Below are positions 5,986 to 12,943 of a DNA stretch of 17,618 nt, one piece after another (positions within the stretch are counted from its first letter, which is position 1; each line of letters opens with the position of its first letter). Below the pieces are notes generated by a model that saw only the letters and a list, made by a program, of their open reading frames with translations, made no database searches and had not been told where the DNA came from. This DNA comes from Nitrospirota bacterium (lineage in GTDB: Bacteria; Nitrospirota_A; Leptospirillia; Leptospirillales; Leptospirillaceae), in assembly GCA_027415455.1 (NCBI GenBank), contig DAIBSV010000021.1, positions 1 through 17,618 on the forward strand. Reading direction: 5' to 3'. The position numbers were made by a program, and so were the translations under genes.

Positions 5986-6014
5986 AGGATAGACAGGTTC
6001 GGTTTCCGCTTCAA
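5986..6014 (-). promoter_or_regulatory. Promoter for the small paralogs and pirin
   Basis: On the minus strand, TTGAAG (6009-6014), a 17-base spacer and TATCCT (5986-5991), located between the flavoprotein stop and the first small paralog. Confidence 0.45.
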
Positions 6015-6021
6015 GCCTTTT

Positions 6022-7149
6022 TTAGCGGAAGCGGGCGAGATACCTCCGTTCGAAGAAGGATTTTGCGTTGTGCAAGAGGGGGTTTCTGATGAGAAAGTTC
6101 CGGGTGGGGGTCCGGTAGACGAGGGTGCCCGAGTCGAGACTGTCGACGACGCAGACCAGTTCGACCCGGAACTCCCGTGTTCCCTGTCTTCCTTCGAGAA
6201 AGGCGGCGATGTTGTCGGCGGCGGTTTCGGCCTGGAGATCGGCCGAATGTCCCTGCTTCGGCATCCAGTCAGGTCCTGGATAGGCCCCGCAGTCTCCGGC
6301 GACGAAGGTTCCGGCCCATCCCTCCACCTGGCAGGTCTTCCCGGCCTTGATGAAACCACCCGGCGACTGGGGGAGGGAGGTCGAGGCCACCCAGTCCGCT
6401 CCCCGGAGACCCGGGGTGAAGACGATCAGGTCGGCGGGAAACTGGTCCGTTTCGGTCGTGACCCCCTCCGGGGAGAAGGATTTCAGCTTGGATCCGAGAT
6501 GGGTCGGAATGTTCCGGCGGGCCATCTCCGCCAGGAGATTTCTGACGGCCTTGGGTCCGAGGCGGTTGCCGGGCTCCGGAGAGGGACTGAAGAAGGTGAG
6601 GGCGATCTTTCCACGGCGGCCGGTCTTCCGAAGCCAGGTGTCGAGGCCGAAGAGAAGCTCGAAGACGGGCCCTCCCCGGACGGCAGAGGGCTCCTGGGGG
6701 TTGCCGGCAAATCCCAGGGCGATCGTGCCGCTCTCCATGCTCTCGATTTTCTCCCGGATGGCGAGAGCGTCCTCGATCCCCTGGCAGACCGAGCGGCTGT
6801 GCTCGATGCCGGGAAGCTTCCGGAGAGTGGCCGCGCCGGTGGCGATGAGAAGGGCGTCGTTGGCGTGGCGCCCCTTGTCGGTTACCACGGTGCGCCCCTG
6901 ATCCTCGATTCCCGTCACCGTCTCGGGAATGTGCCGGATCCGGTGTTTCCGGAAGAAGGATTCGAGTGGGATCCGGAGGTCGGCGGGAGAGCGGAGGCCG
7001 GTGGGGATCCAGATGAGGCCCGGATAGTAGAGAAACTCGGGCCGGGGCGAAATCAGGGCGATCTCCGTCTCCTTCGCCACCTTTTCCCGAAGGGCCCGGG
7101 CGGCCGCCAGACCTCCGAAGCCTGAGCCGACGATGATGATCCGTTTCAT
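6022..7149 (-). CDS. SQR/NDH-2-like FAD-dependent oxidoreductase
   Basis: A 375-residue flavoprotein of the pyridine nucleotide-disulfide oxidoreductase superfamily, closest in layout to sulfide:quinone reductases and type II NADH dehydrogenases. The N-terminal FAD dinucleotide fold is KRIIIVGSGFGGLAAA. The DALLIATGA strand lies near 98-106, and the second FAD contact TFVAGDCGAYPG near 281-292 is followed by PKQGHSADLQAETAADNI. Sulfide:quinone reductases use two essential cysteines. Here Cys333 (ELVCVVDSLDSG) fits the C-terminal one and Cys122 may fit a third accessory cysteine, but the segment expected to hold the central one (146-168, GFAGNPQEPSAVRGG) has none, so sulfide oxidation is doubtful. 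The C-terminus (FFERRYLARFR) is basic and amphipathic and could bind the membrane. The ATG (7147-7149) has AAGGAG six bases upstream. A strong promoter precedes it. Confidence 0.85.
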   Translation of the reverse strand: MKRIIIVGSGFGGLAAARALREKVAKETEIALISPRPEFLYYPGLIWIPTGLRSPADLRIPLESFFRKHRIRHIPETVTGIEDQGRTVVTDKGRHANDALLIATGAATLRKLPGIEHSRSVCQGIEDALAIREKIESMESGTIALGFAGNPQEPSAVRGGPVFELLFGLDTWLRKTGRRGKIALTFFSPSPEPGNRLGPKAVRNLLAEMARRNIPTHLGSKLKSFSPEGVTTETDQFPADLIVFTPGLRGADWVASTSLPQSPGGFIKAGKTCQVEGWAGTFVAGDCGAYPGPDWMPKQGHSADLQAETAADNIAAFLEGRQGTREFRVELVCVVDSLDSGTLVYRTPTRNFLIRNPLLHNAKSFFERRYLARFR

Positions 7150-7192
7150 GGAATTCTCCTTCTTATGGTGAAATCGTTTCCCCGATGGTTCC

Positions 7193-7221
7193 ATTGTAGG
7201 AGGGCGAGGAGGTTGCCGCAA
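7193..7221 (-). promoter_or_regulatory. Sigma70 promoter of the flavoprotein gene
   Basis: On the minus strand, TTGCGG (7216-7221), a 17-base spacer and TACAAT (7193-7198, five of six matches). The predicted start near 7186 gives a leader of about 37 nt to the ATG at 7149. Confidence 0.65.
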
Positions 7222-7317
7222 GGCAAGGCGAGAGGGGTCGGGGGAGAGACTGTTCCGGTGATGGAATGGAAAGGCCGGGATTTCCGGAAAGATTGACTTA
7301 GAAATAAGGAAGGCCTG

Positions 7318-8439
7318 TTACTGGATGACAAAACACCCCTGGCCCGAGTTGCTTGACGGAGAACAGGTGGATGTCCAGCTGAGCCCGATGTTGTGTCCGT
7401 AAAGAAAGGCCGGGAATCCCAGGTCGAGGAGGCCGGACTGAAACCCGGGGGCTCCCAGGCTCGAAAAGACAAGATTTCCTGTCGAGAACAGAGTGTAGGC
7501 GTTGACGATGAAAAATGAAAATGAGGTGGAGGCCCCGTTTGCGGAAGAAAGCGTTGGCTGCAGGAAAACGGGGGATTTGGGACAAAACCACTGGCTCTGA
7601 TAGATTGTGCATTGGTGAATGGCGCTGTCGTCGAAATAGAAGTTGGAGGATCCCGAATCGAAAAAAGCGGAGTAAGAATTCACATCTAATGTCGCGTTGA
7701 TCTCGCCATGATCGTCGGTCTGAAGGAGTGTTCCGGACGGGGCACCGAAGGTAAGGGTTCCCGTGATCGTCGGAGCCCCTATCGTAGGTGAAACGGAAGG
7801 AAACGAGAGTAATACTCCGTCATTATTGTCAGAGAGAAGATAAACGGGGTTCTGGACCATGTCCGATAAGGAAAAATTTACATTATTGTAAGTATTTCCT
7901 TCATAATCATAATAGGTCCCGAAGTCATATTGCGGAAACAGCACCCCCAGAATTCCGTTTATGTAAGGTTCGAAGGGGGCGGAGGAGCTTCCGCTTGTGC
8001 AGGAAGAGGGGGCTGTGAGGGTGGAGTTCGAGATCTGGACCGGAACCGTGACCGGAGTGGTTCCGAGGGACACTGTAGCGGTCACCACGGGCCCGAAATT
8101 GTACCCCGATTCGAAAGAATAGCACTCGTAGAGCGGCTGGCCCCCGATCTGCTCCTGGGGAAGCTCTCCGGCGATGGGGAGGGTGTGGGAGAGCCGGAGC
8201 CCGGTCGATCCGAAATCGACGAGAATGTTGGGCACGTCCTGGCAGGTGGAGGTGTTCGGAATGCAGATGTGAAGCGTCACGACTGGGGTGTTCACATTTC
8301 CGCTGAATGTCGATTCGTTGACTGGGAGCGTGGTGGCGGTGGGTGCGGGGGTGGAGGGGGAAGACGAAGAACCGCCGCATCCCGAAAGTGAGAGGAGAAT
8401 TGCGAGAATCCCACCCGTTCCGAAGATGCGACGCGTCAT
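7318..8439 (-). CDS. DUF3443-type lipoprotein with aspartic-protease-like motifs
   Basis: A 373-residue predicted lipoprotein. The signal peptide is MTRRIFGTGGILAILLSLSG followed by the lipobox Cys21, then a Ser/Pro/Thr-rich linker (23-45). The body resembles DUF3443 proteins: NTPVVTLHICIPNTSTCQDV, then ILVDFGSTGLRL, and near the end LLDLGFPAFLYGHNIG. Two motifs recall the paired DTGS loops of pepsin-like proteases: VDFGSTG (Asp75) and FFDSGSS (Asp261), with ITGTLTFG between them. The first lacks the usual Thr, so activity is uncertain. Five cysteines between 59 and 148 and four near 277-369 suggest periplasmic or outer-membrane disulfides. The start ATG overlaps the DUF2844 stop as ATGA. DUF2844 and DUF3443 genes are often paired. 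The gene's middle (about 7500-7960) is clearly more AT-rich than its surroundings, which may indicate transfer or weak codon selection. Confidence 0.8.
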   Translation of the reverse strand: MTRRIFGTGGILAILLSLSGCGGSSSSPSTPAPTATTLPVNESTFSGNVNTPVVTLHICIPNTSTCQDVPNILVDFGSTGLRLSHTLPIAGELPQEQIGGQPLYECYSFESGYNFGPVVTATVSLGTTPVTVPVQISNSTLTAPSSCTSGSSSAPFEPYINGILGVLFPQYDFGTYYDYEGNTYNNVNFSLSDMVQNPVYLLSDNNDGVLLSFPSVSPTIGAPTITGTLTFGAPSGTLLQTDDHGEINATLDVNSYSAFFDSGSSNFYFDDSAIHQCTIYQSQWFCPKSPVFLQPTLSSANGASTSFSFFIVNAYTLFSTGNLVFSSLGAPGFQSGLLDLGFPAFLYGHNIGLSWTSTCSPSSNSGQGCFVIQ

Positions 8440-9104
8440 GGTGCGATCCGGATCCGGGAGGGCGCCAGCCCCGAAGGAAGGCGCGTGGGGTCCCACGCCG
8501 CCCCGGCATGGATGCGGGAGGTTCCGATGGAGGTCACGACAAGGCGGTCGTCCTGGAAAAGGAAGCGATGGCGGTTCGGCGTCCGGTTGACCGTCGGAAG
8601 ATGGCTGTAAAGTTTCCCGAGAAGGGAGGGGAGATCGGGCCGGATCGATCCCTTCCAGGCGACGGCGAAGGAGCGGCCCCCCGCGTCGAAGAATTCCCGG
8701 ACCGTCAGATCGTGGGCGGGTGCGCCCGGTATGGAGGAGGGCCGGGACAGGTGATAGGTGAGGGCCGAGTAGCCGGTTCGCCGGTCGGTCCGGACAAGGG
8801 TCATTCCCTGGGACTGGGCCTTGGCCAGGGCCTCCGGGCGCAGATCCCCGATTCCCGCCAGGGCCGGCTGGGGGAGGAGCCCCGAAAGGAGAAGGATTCC
8901 AAGAACTGTTCCCGGGAGGGACAGGGATCCCCCCTTCTCTGGACGGGGAAGAGCCCCGGGAGCAGGCGAACCTCGGAGCCTTTCCCTTCGAAGGCAAAAA
9001 AGGAAGATGAATCGCCCGATCGCACCGCCAGCGGGGAAAGACCATCCCCGGCCTCCCGCCGTTGGCGCTGCGATCGGGGTGAGTCGGGGATTCTGGCGCG
9101 CCAT
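8436..9104 (-). CDS. DUF2844-family protein
   Basis: A 222-residue protein whose C-terminal half matches the DUF2844 pattern: LTVREFFDAGGRSFAVAWKG, RPDLPSLLGK, then DRLVVTSIGTSRIHAGAAW and a final LPSGLAP. The N-terminal half is unusual: about 60 basic and Pro/Gly-rich residues, including a hydrophobic patch (IGRFIFLFCL), precede a typical signal-like helix ending in LLPQPALA. I chose the ATG at 9102-9104 because GGAGGT lies six bases upstream; the true start may be nearer the signal helix, possibly at a non-AUG codon after GGGGGG near 8930. The protein is expected to be exported. It is coupled by an ATGA overlap to the DUF3443 lipoprotein, and its start is 30 bases after the permease stop, so all three are probably co-transcribed. 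The biochemical role is unknown. Confidence 0.75.
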   Translation of the reverse strand: MARQNPRLTPIAAPTAGGRGWSFPAGGAIGRFIFLFCLRRERLRGSPAPGALPRPEKGGSLSLPGTVLGILLLSGLLPQPALAGIGDLRPEALAKAQSQGMTLVRTDRRTGYSALTYHLSRPSSIPGAPAHDLTVREFFDAGGRSFAVAWKGSIRPDLPSLLGKLYSHLPTVNRTPNRHRFLFQDDRLVVTSIGTSRIHAGAAWDPTRLPSGLAPSRIRIAP

Positions 9105-9134
9105 GCGATCACCTCCGGTCTGGGTCATGGTCTC

Positions 9135-11051
9135 CTAGTGTAGCGCAAACGGAAAGCGTCTGGGAATCTCGAAGAGTCCCCAGAGGAAGGCGATCAGCAG
9201 GAGGGCGGCCCCGGTCCGGGCGTAGTCCGAAAATCGGTACTCGCCCGGTCCCCAGGTCAGGGTGTTCACGGGATGGGAGAAGGGGGTGAGAAAGGCCATG
9301 GTCGCCGAGAAGGCCACCCCCATCATGAGGGGATAGGGGGAAAGATGAAGGGCCCGGGAGAGGTCGATCGCGATCGGGGCCATGATGAGAGCCACCAGAT
9401 TGTGCGAGAGAAACTGGACCATGAGGGCGGTCGTTCCCATGAGAAGCGCCAGAAGAAGGGTCGGAGGAAGGGCATGGCCCTGGGTTGAGAGCAGTCCCGC
9501 CACTATCTGTCCCAGCCCCGTCTGGGAGATGGCCCAGCCCAGAGGGAAAAGTCCCCCCAAAAGCATGACCACCCGCCATTCGATCGCATTTTTCGCCTCC
9601 TCGATGGTGAGGCATCCCGTGAGGACCATCAGGATGGCCCCCGAGACGGCGGAAAGGGTCAGGGGGAGCCAGGCGAAGACATTGCTGAGGACGACCCCGC
9701 CCAGGATCAGAAGCGCGATGACGGCCTTGTCCGAACGGAAGGTCTCCCGCTCGAAGAAGTCGAGATAGAGGAAAATGTTCCGCACGGAGAGCGCCTCCAC
9801 CGCCTGGCGGGGTCCCTGGATCAGGAGAAGGTCGCCCGGTTCGAGAGTCAGGTCCGACAGATCCCCCGGGATGCGGCGCCCGTCCTCCCGGTGGATCCCC
9901 ACGATGTCGACCTCGGGGGGGAGAAGGAAATGGAGGGAGGAGACCTTGCGTCCGATCATCCCGGAGCGGGGGGAAAGCATCGCCTGGGCCAGGATCCAGT
10001 CCTCCGACTCCAGAAGGCGGTCGAGCATGGGAACCTTTTCCCCCTTCCCCTCAGAGGGCAGGCTGTGCTGGACGGGAAGGAGTGAGAGCCCCCGGATGTC
10101 GCCCAGCCGGTGGAGCTGGGTGAGGGTCGCCACCACGTGGAGATGCAGGCCCTGGACCATGATCTCCCCTTCCGGAGAGGATTCCTGCGGAGGAGGGGGA
10201 GACTCCGGGACGGCCGGCGGTGCGGATTTGCGGGACCAGTCCCAGGAGGCCCGGAGGAATGACTGGGCCCTGGCCCGGGCCGTGAGGATCCGGGAGGTGT
10301 GGGCGATCCGGAGCGATAGCCCGATTTCCTTCTGGAGGGGGGACTCATTGAAACGCTTGCCGAGGTAGGGAAAGTCGGCCCCCAGGACCAGTTCGAGATC
10401 AAAGGTCCGTTCCTCCTCGGGGGAGACGGGAGAAGGGCGCCGCTCGGTCCACTGGAAGAGGCGTCCCCCGGTGAGGCCAAGGTAGAGAAGGCCCAGGGCG
10501 AAGGCCCCGGCCCCGATGGGCCAGAAGTCGAACATCCGGAAGGGATGGAATCCCTGTCCCTCAAGGTAGCCCGAGACCACGATGTTGGAAGAGGTTCCGA
10601 TCAGGGTGGCCGAACCTCCCAGGATTGCAGCGTAGCCCAGGGGAAGAAGAAGCGGCTTTTCGGAGAGGCGGGCCTCCTTCATGAGGGAGAGGACGACCGG
10701 CAGAAAGAGGGCGGTGGTGCCGGTATCGTTCAGAAACATGGAGAAGAGGCCGACCATTCCCAGGATTCCCGGAACCAGGAGCCCCGGGCGCCTTTTCCGG
10801 AGAGCCTCGAGCAGGAGGGCCGCCTTCCGGACGACCTTGGTCCGCGAGAGTCCTTCTGAAAGGATGAATAGGGAGACGATGGCGATCACCGCCGGTTCCG
10901 AGAAGCCGGAAAAGGCCTTTTCGAGGGGCAGAACTCCCGTCAGCGACAGTACCACCGGAACCCCGAGCACCACGATCTCGAGGGGAAGGAGGCGCATCGA
11001 GAGCAGGACGATGACGAAAAAGGTCAGAGACCCGACGACGATGATCGGCAT
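9135..11051 (-). CDS. SLC13/DASS-type permease with TrkA-C-like regulatory insert
   Basis: A 638-residue polytopic membrane protein of the SLC13 (divalent anion:Na+ symporter)/ArsB-NhaD superfamily. The N-terminal half has hydrophobic segments with the conserved hairpin FLNDTGTTALFLPVV (about 106-120) and ATLIGTSSNIVVSG (about 149-162). The C-terminal half repeats the layout with MLLGGLFPLGWAISQTG, QFLSHNLVALIMAPIAI and FLTPFSHPVNTLT. Between them lies a cytoplasmic insert of about 230 residues; its second part (DWILAQAMLSPRSGMIGRKV, then LEPGDLLLIQGP) fits an RCK_C/TrkA-C ligand-binding domain, and the first is a degenerate or second copy. This architecture is common in bacterial SLC13 members that carry sulfate, dicarboxylates or other anions; the substrate cannot be assigned. 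The ATG (11049-11051) has GGGAGA upstream. It is the first gene of the group with DUF2844 and DUF3443. Confidence 0.88.
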   Translation of the reverse strand: MPIIVVGSLTFFVIVLLSMRLLPLEIVVLGVPVVLSLTGVLPLEKAFSGFSEPAVIAIVSLFILSEGLSRTKVVRKAALLLEALRKRRPGLLVPGILGMVGLFSMFLNDTGTTALFLPVVLSLMKEARLSEKPLLLPLGYAAILGGSATLIGTSSNIVVSGYLEGQGFHPFRMFDFWPIGAGAFALGLLYLGLTGGRLFQWTERRPSPVSPEEERTFDLELVLGADFPYLGKRFNESPLQKEIGLSLRIAHTSRILTARARAQSFLRASWDWSRKSAPPAVPESPPPPQESSPEGEIMVQGLHLHVVATLTQLHRLGDIRGLSLLPVQHSLPSEGKGEKVPMLDRLLESEDWILAQAMLSPRSGMIGRKVSSLHFLLPPEVDIVGIHREDGRRIPGDLSDLTLEPGDLLLIQGPRQAVEALSVRNIFLYLDFFERETFRSDKAVIALLILGGVVLSNVFAWLPLTLSAVSGAILMVLTGCLTIEEAKNAIEWRVVMLLGGLFPLGWAISQTGLGQIVAGLLSTQGHALPPTLLLALLMGTTALMVQFLSHNLVALIMAPIAIDLSRALHLSPYPLMMGVAFSATMAFLTPFSHPVNTLTWGPGEYRFSDYARTGAALLLIAFLWGLFEIPRRFPFALH

Positions 11052-11093
11052 GGTTCTCCCGAAGGTGAAGGGATCGGCGGAACGAATGGGGGA

Positions 11094-11102
11094 AGGATAC
11101 CA
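11094..11102 (-). promoter_or_regulatory. Weak extended -10 upstream of the SLC13 operon
   Basis: On the minus strand the sequence TGGTATCCT fits an extended -10 (TGn plus TATCCT). No good -35 lies 16-18 bases upstream. It sits 43 bases before the permease start in the divergent intergenic region. Confidence 0.25.
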
Positions 11103-11190
11103 TTTTTGGCCCCTCTCTGTGTTAGTCTTGAAAGGCGGCCGGCGGAATCGTGCCGGGGTGGCAGAGACAACTCCCTTTCGGAGGAATGCG

Positions 11191-12015
11191 TTGAAGAAAG
11201 TCCTCGTCGCGATGCTGTGTGGGTTGGAGATGGTCCTGGGGGGATGTTCATCGGGCGGGCAGGGATCGGGCGGGGGAGGAGAGCTCCCGGCCTGGGTTTC
11301 CTCACTCCATGCACCCCCCGACGTCTACCGCGCGGTCGGATTCGGACAGGGGGAGAGGATTCCGGATGCGGTCGCCTCGGCCCGGAAGAACGCCCTTCTC
11401 CAGATCGTCGAAAGTTCCTTCGGAGAGACGGTCCGCTACCGGTACCAGAAAGCGGGAGTCCGGGAGGGATTGTCGACCTCCGCCTCGGTCCACGACTTCT
11501 ACGACGCGGCCTCCTCCGGAAACCTTTTCGGTCAGCGGGTGGTCCACAACGCGGTCCGGCCTGCGGGAGAGGGATATGTGGCCTACGTGATGGTCGAGGT
11601 GGCCAAAAAGGACATCCGGCGGGCCTATGCCGCTTTCCTGAAGGAACGGAGGGCCCGGCGGGATCTCCGGCTCGCCGAAACACGCGGGGCGGTTCTCCTC
11701 GAAACCGGCCATTACCGGCGGGCTCTGGCCTTCTATCAAAGGAAATCCCGGCGGGAACCGGGGAACGACGTATGGTGGATCGGAATCGGCGCCGCCCTCT
11801 ATCGTCTGGGGGACTATGGAAAGGCACTCTCCGCGACCGACCGCGGACTCCTTTTGAACCCCCGCTCCTTTTACGGGTACTGGAACCGCTCGAGCATCCT
11901 CGAAAAACTGAACCGTCGGAGGGAGGCGGCGGAGGCGGTCCGGATGGCCTGCCGGCTTCGACCCTCCGATGCCTGCACGCGGCGTCTCGAAGAGGCGGAG
12001 ATGAACGTTCGGTAG
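11191..12015 (+). CDS. LPP20-like lipoprotein with C-terminal TPR repeats
   Basis: A 274-residue predicted lipoprotein. The signal peptide MKKVLVAMLCGLEMVLGG ends at a lipobox with Cys19, followed by a Ser/Gly-rich linker. Residues about 32-110 (LPAWVSSLHAPPDVYRAVGF, then DAVASARKNALLQIVE) match the LPP20-like domain found in outer-membrane lipoproteins. Residues about 150-260 contain tetratricopeptide-like helices: RGAVLLETGHYRRALAFYQ, then GAALYRLGDYGKALSATDRG, then RSSILEKLNRRREAAEAV. The start is a TTG at 11191-11193, chosen because GGAGG lies six bases upstream and the signal peptide then begins correctly; the frame stays open further upstream only as antisense of the permease gene. TPRs suggest a scaffold role in an envelope complex. 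It is transcribed divergently from the permease and ends 4 bases from the convergent MarR gene. Confidence 0.8.
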   Translation: MKKVLVAMLCGLEMVLGGCSSGGQGSGGGGELPAWVSSLHAPPDVYRAVGFGQGERIPDAVASARKNALLQIVESSFGETVRYRYQKAGVREGLSTSASVHDFYDAASSGNLFGQRVVHNAVRPAGEGYVAYVMVEVAKKDIRRAYAAFLKERRARRDLRLAETRGAVLLETGHYRRALAFYQRKSRREPGNDVWWIGIGAALYRLGDYGKALSATDRGLLLNPRSFYGYWNRSSILEKLNRRREAAEAVRMACRLRPSDACTRRLEEAEMNVR

Positions 12016-12019
12016 GGGA

Positions 12020-12547
12020 TTACTCCGGGCGGGAGGGCACCCGGGAGGGGGATGGGCGGAAGCCGTCCCGGATTTTGAGAAGCAGGGGGCGGAGCGTCCC
12101 CATCTCCTCGGGGGTGAGGCTGCGGGTGAAGTAGCCTTCGAGGTGCTTGATGTGGCGGGGAAAGACCTGCTCGAAGAGGGTCTCGCCGGCCGGGGTGAGC
12201 CGGATGATCTGCCCTCGCCGGTCATTGGGATTCTGTGTCCGGGAGATCAGATTTTTCTTTTCGAGGCGGGTCAGGACTCCGGTAAGGGTCCCCTTGGTGA
12301 CAAGGGTCTCCCGGGCAAGATCGGTGCAGCGGAGTCCCTGGGTCCGTCCCAGCGTGACGATGACGTCGAACTGTCCCCGGGTGAGTCCCATCGAGGCGAT
12401 GTGGCGGTCGGAAACCTGCAGGAAGGCCTGGTAGGCCTCCACAAGGGGCCTCAGGACGATCAGGTAGTGCGGTGAGGGGAGAGGGGAGAGGGTGTCCCCC
12501 GCCGGATCTTCCCCCAGAGAGGATTTATTTGACAGTGATCGTGCCAC
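12020..12547 (-). CDS. MarR-family transcriptional regulator
   Basis: A 175-residue DNA-binding protein of the MarR family. After about 25 variable residues comes a dimerisation helix (LVEAYQAFLQVSDRHIASMG), then the winged helix-turn-helix: LTRGQFDVIVTLG, LRCTDLARETLVTKGTLTGV, LTRLEKKNLISR, and the wing NPNDRRGQIIRLTPAG with its typical Asp-Arg-Arg. The C-terminal helices complete the dimer. No ATG start is available; I chose the GTG at 12545-12547, which has AAGGA about 6 bases upstream and overlaps the cupredoxin stop by 23 bases. A TTG at 12598 is the alternative. It is the third gene of the FTR1 operon, so it probably responds to or controls iron uptake or the linked transporters. The effector is unknown. 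Confidence 0.85.
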   Translation of the reverse strand: MARSLSNKSSLGEDPAGDTLSPLPSPHYLIVLRPLVEAYQAFLQVSDRHIASMGLTRGQFDVIVTLGRTQGLRCTDLARETLVTKGTLTGVLTRLEKKNLISRTQNPNDRRGQIIRLTPAGETLFEQVFPRHIKHLEGYFTRSLTPEEMGTLRPLLLKIRDGFRPSPSRVPSRPE

Positions 12548-12881
12548 GCGCCGTCCTTGGATGAAAATCTCCGAAGTAGTCGTACCTTCCCGTGCCAAGC
12601 CCCGAAACGGGGATTTCCACCGTCTGCCCCGGCCGGACGACGACCTCGAAGGCCATGTCGTAGCTTTCGAACTCCTCCACCGATTTTCCGAAATTCGTCA
12701 CGCGGAAGAGAAGGGGCGTTCCTTTCGGAACCTCCCGGACCGCCGTTTCGAACCGGTGGTGGCGAATCGCCACGTCGATGCGGAGCGGAGAAGCGGCCAA
12801 TGAGGAGGCCATTCCCGAAAGAAAGAAACAGAGTGTCATGCAAAGAGCCAACCCTGTCTTCTTTGTCCGCAAGAATGCCAT
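12525..12881 (-). CDS. Periplasmic cupredoxin-like protein of the FTR1 iron operon (FtrB-like)
   Basis: A 118-residue exported protein: signal peptide MAFLRTKK plus a hydrophobic core and the cleavage motif SLAAS, then a small cupredoxin-like beta-barrel. Conserved features are LLFRVTNFGKSVEEFES, FEVVVRPGQTVEIPV and YDYFGDFHPRTARGTITV. The mature part has no Cys, so a type 1 blue copper site is absent; acidic and His residues (EEFES, DFHP) may bind Fe or Cu instead. In Bordetella-type FtrABCD systems a cupredoxin-like FtrB works with an FTR1 permease in ferrous iron uptake, and the adjacent permease here suggests the same role. Start choice: the ATG at 12879-12881 gives a canonical signal peptide but has no ribosome-binding site. 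An upstream in-frame ATG at 12945-12947 has AGGAAGG and overlaps the permease stop as ATGA, which would add 22 residues. Confidence 0.8.
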   Translation of the reverse strand: MAFLRTKKTGLALCMTLCFFLSGMASSLAASPLRIDVAIRHHRFETAVREVPKGTPLLFRVTNFGKSVEEFESYDMAFEVVVRPGQTVEIPVSGLGTGRYDYFGDFHPRTARGTITVK

Positions 12882-12913
12882 AATTTTATCGTAATCTATT
12901 TCCGGAAAATTAT
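12880..12913. repeat. Inverted repeat ATAATTTT-N18-AAAATTAT
   Basis: Perfect 8-bp arms (12880-12887 and 12906-12913) flank 18 bases at the start of the cupredoxin gene. The patch is unusually AT-rich for this window. It overlaps a promoter-like sequence, so it may be a regulatory site. Confidence 0.35.
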
Positions 12914-12916
12914 CAA
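12888..12916 (-). promoter_or_regulatory. Possible internal promoter for cupredoxin and MarR
   Basis: On the minus strand, TTGATA (12911-12916), a 17-base spacer and TACGAT (12888-12893). The start would fall almost on the ATG at 12879-12881, giving a leaderless message. The sequence is AT-rich, unlike its surroundings. Confidence 0.35.
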
Positions 12917-12943
12917 TTTGGAAGATTCTGTTTCGAGGTCCCG

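Noticed and set aside
5875..7125. Plus-strand open frame of 416 codons
   Set aside because: Mirror of the flavoprotein gene in GC-rich DNA. The product is Gly/Glu/Asp-rich without any domain.
8440..9045. N-terminal extension of the DUF3443 frame (202 codons)
   Set aside because: It is a shadow frame inside the DUF2844 gene. The lipoprotein signal begins at the ATG at 8437-8439.
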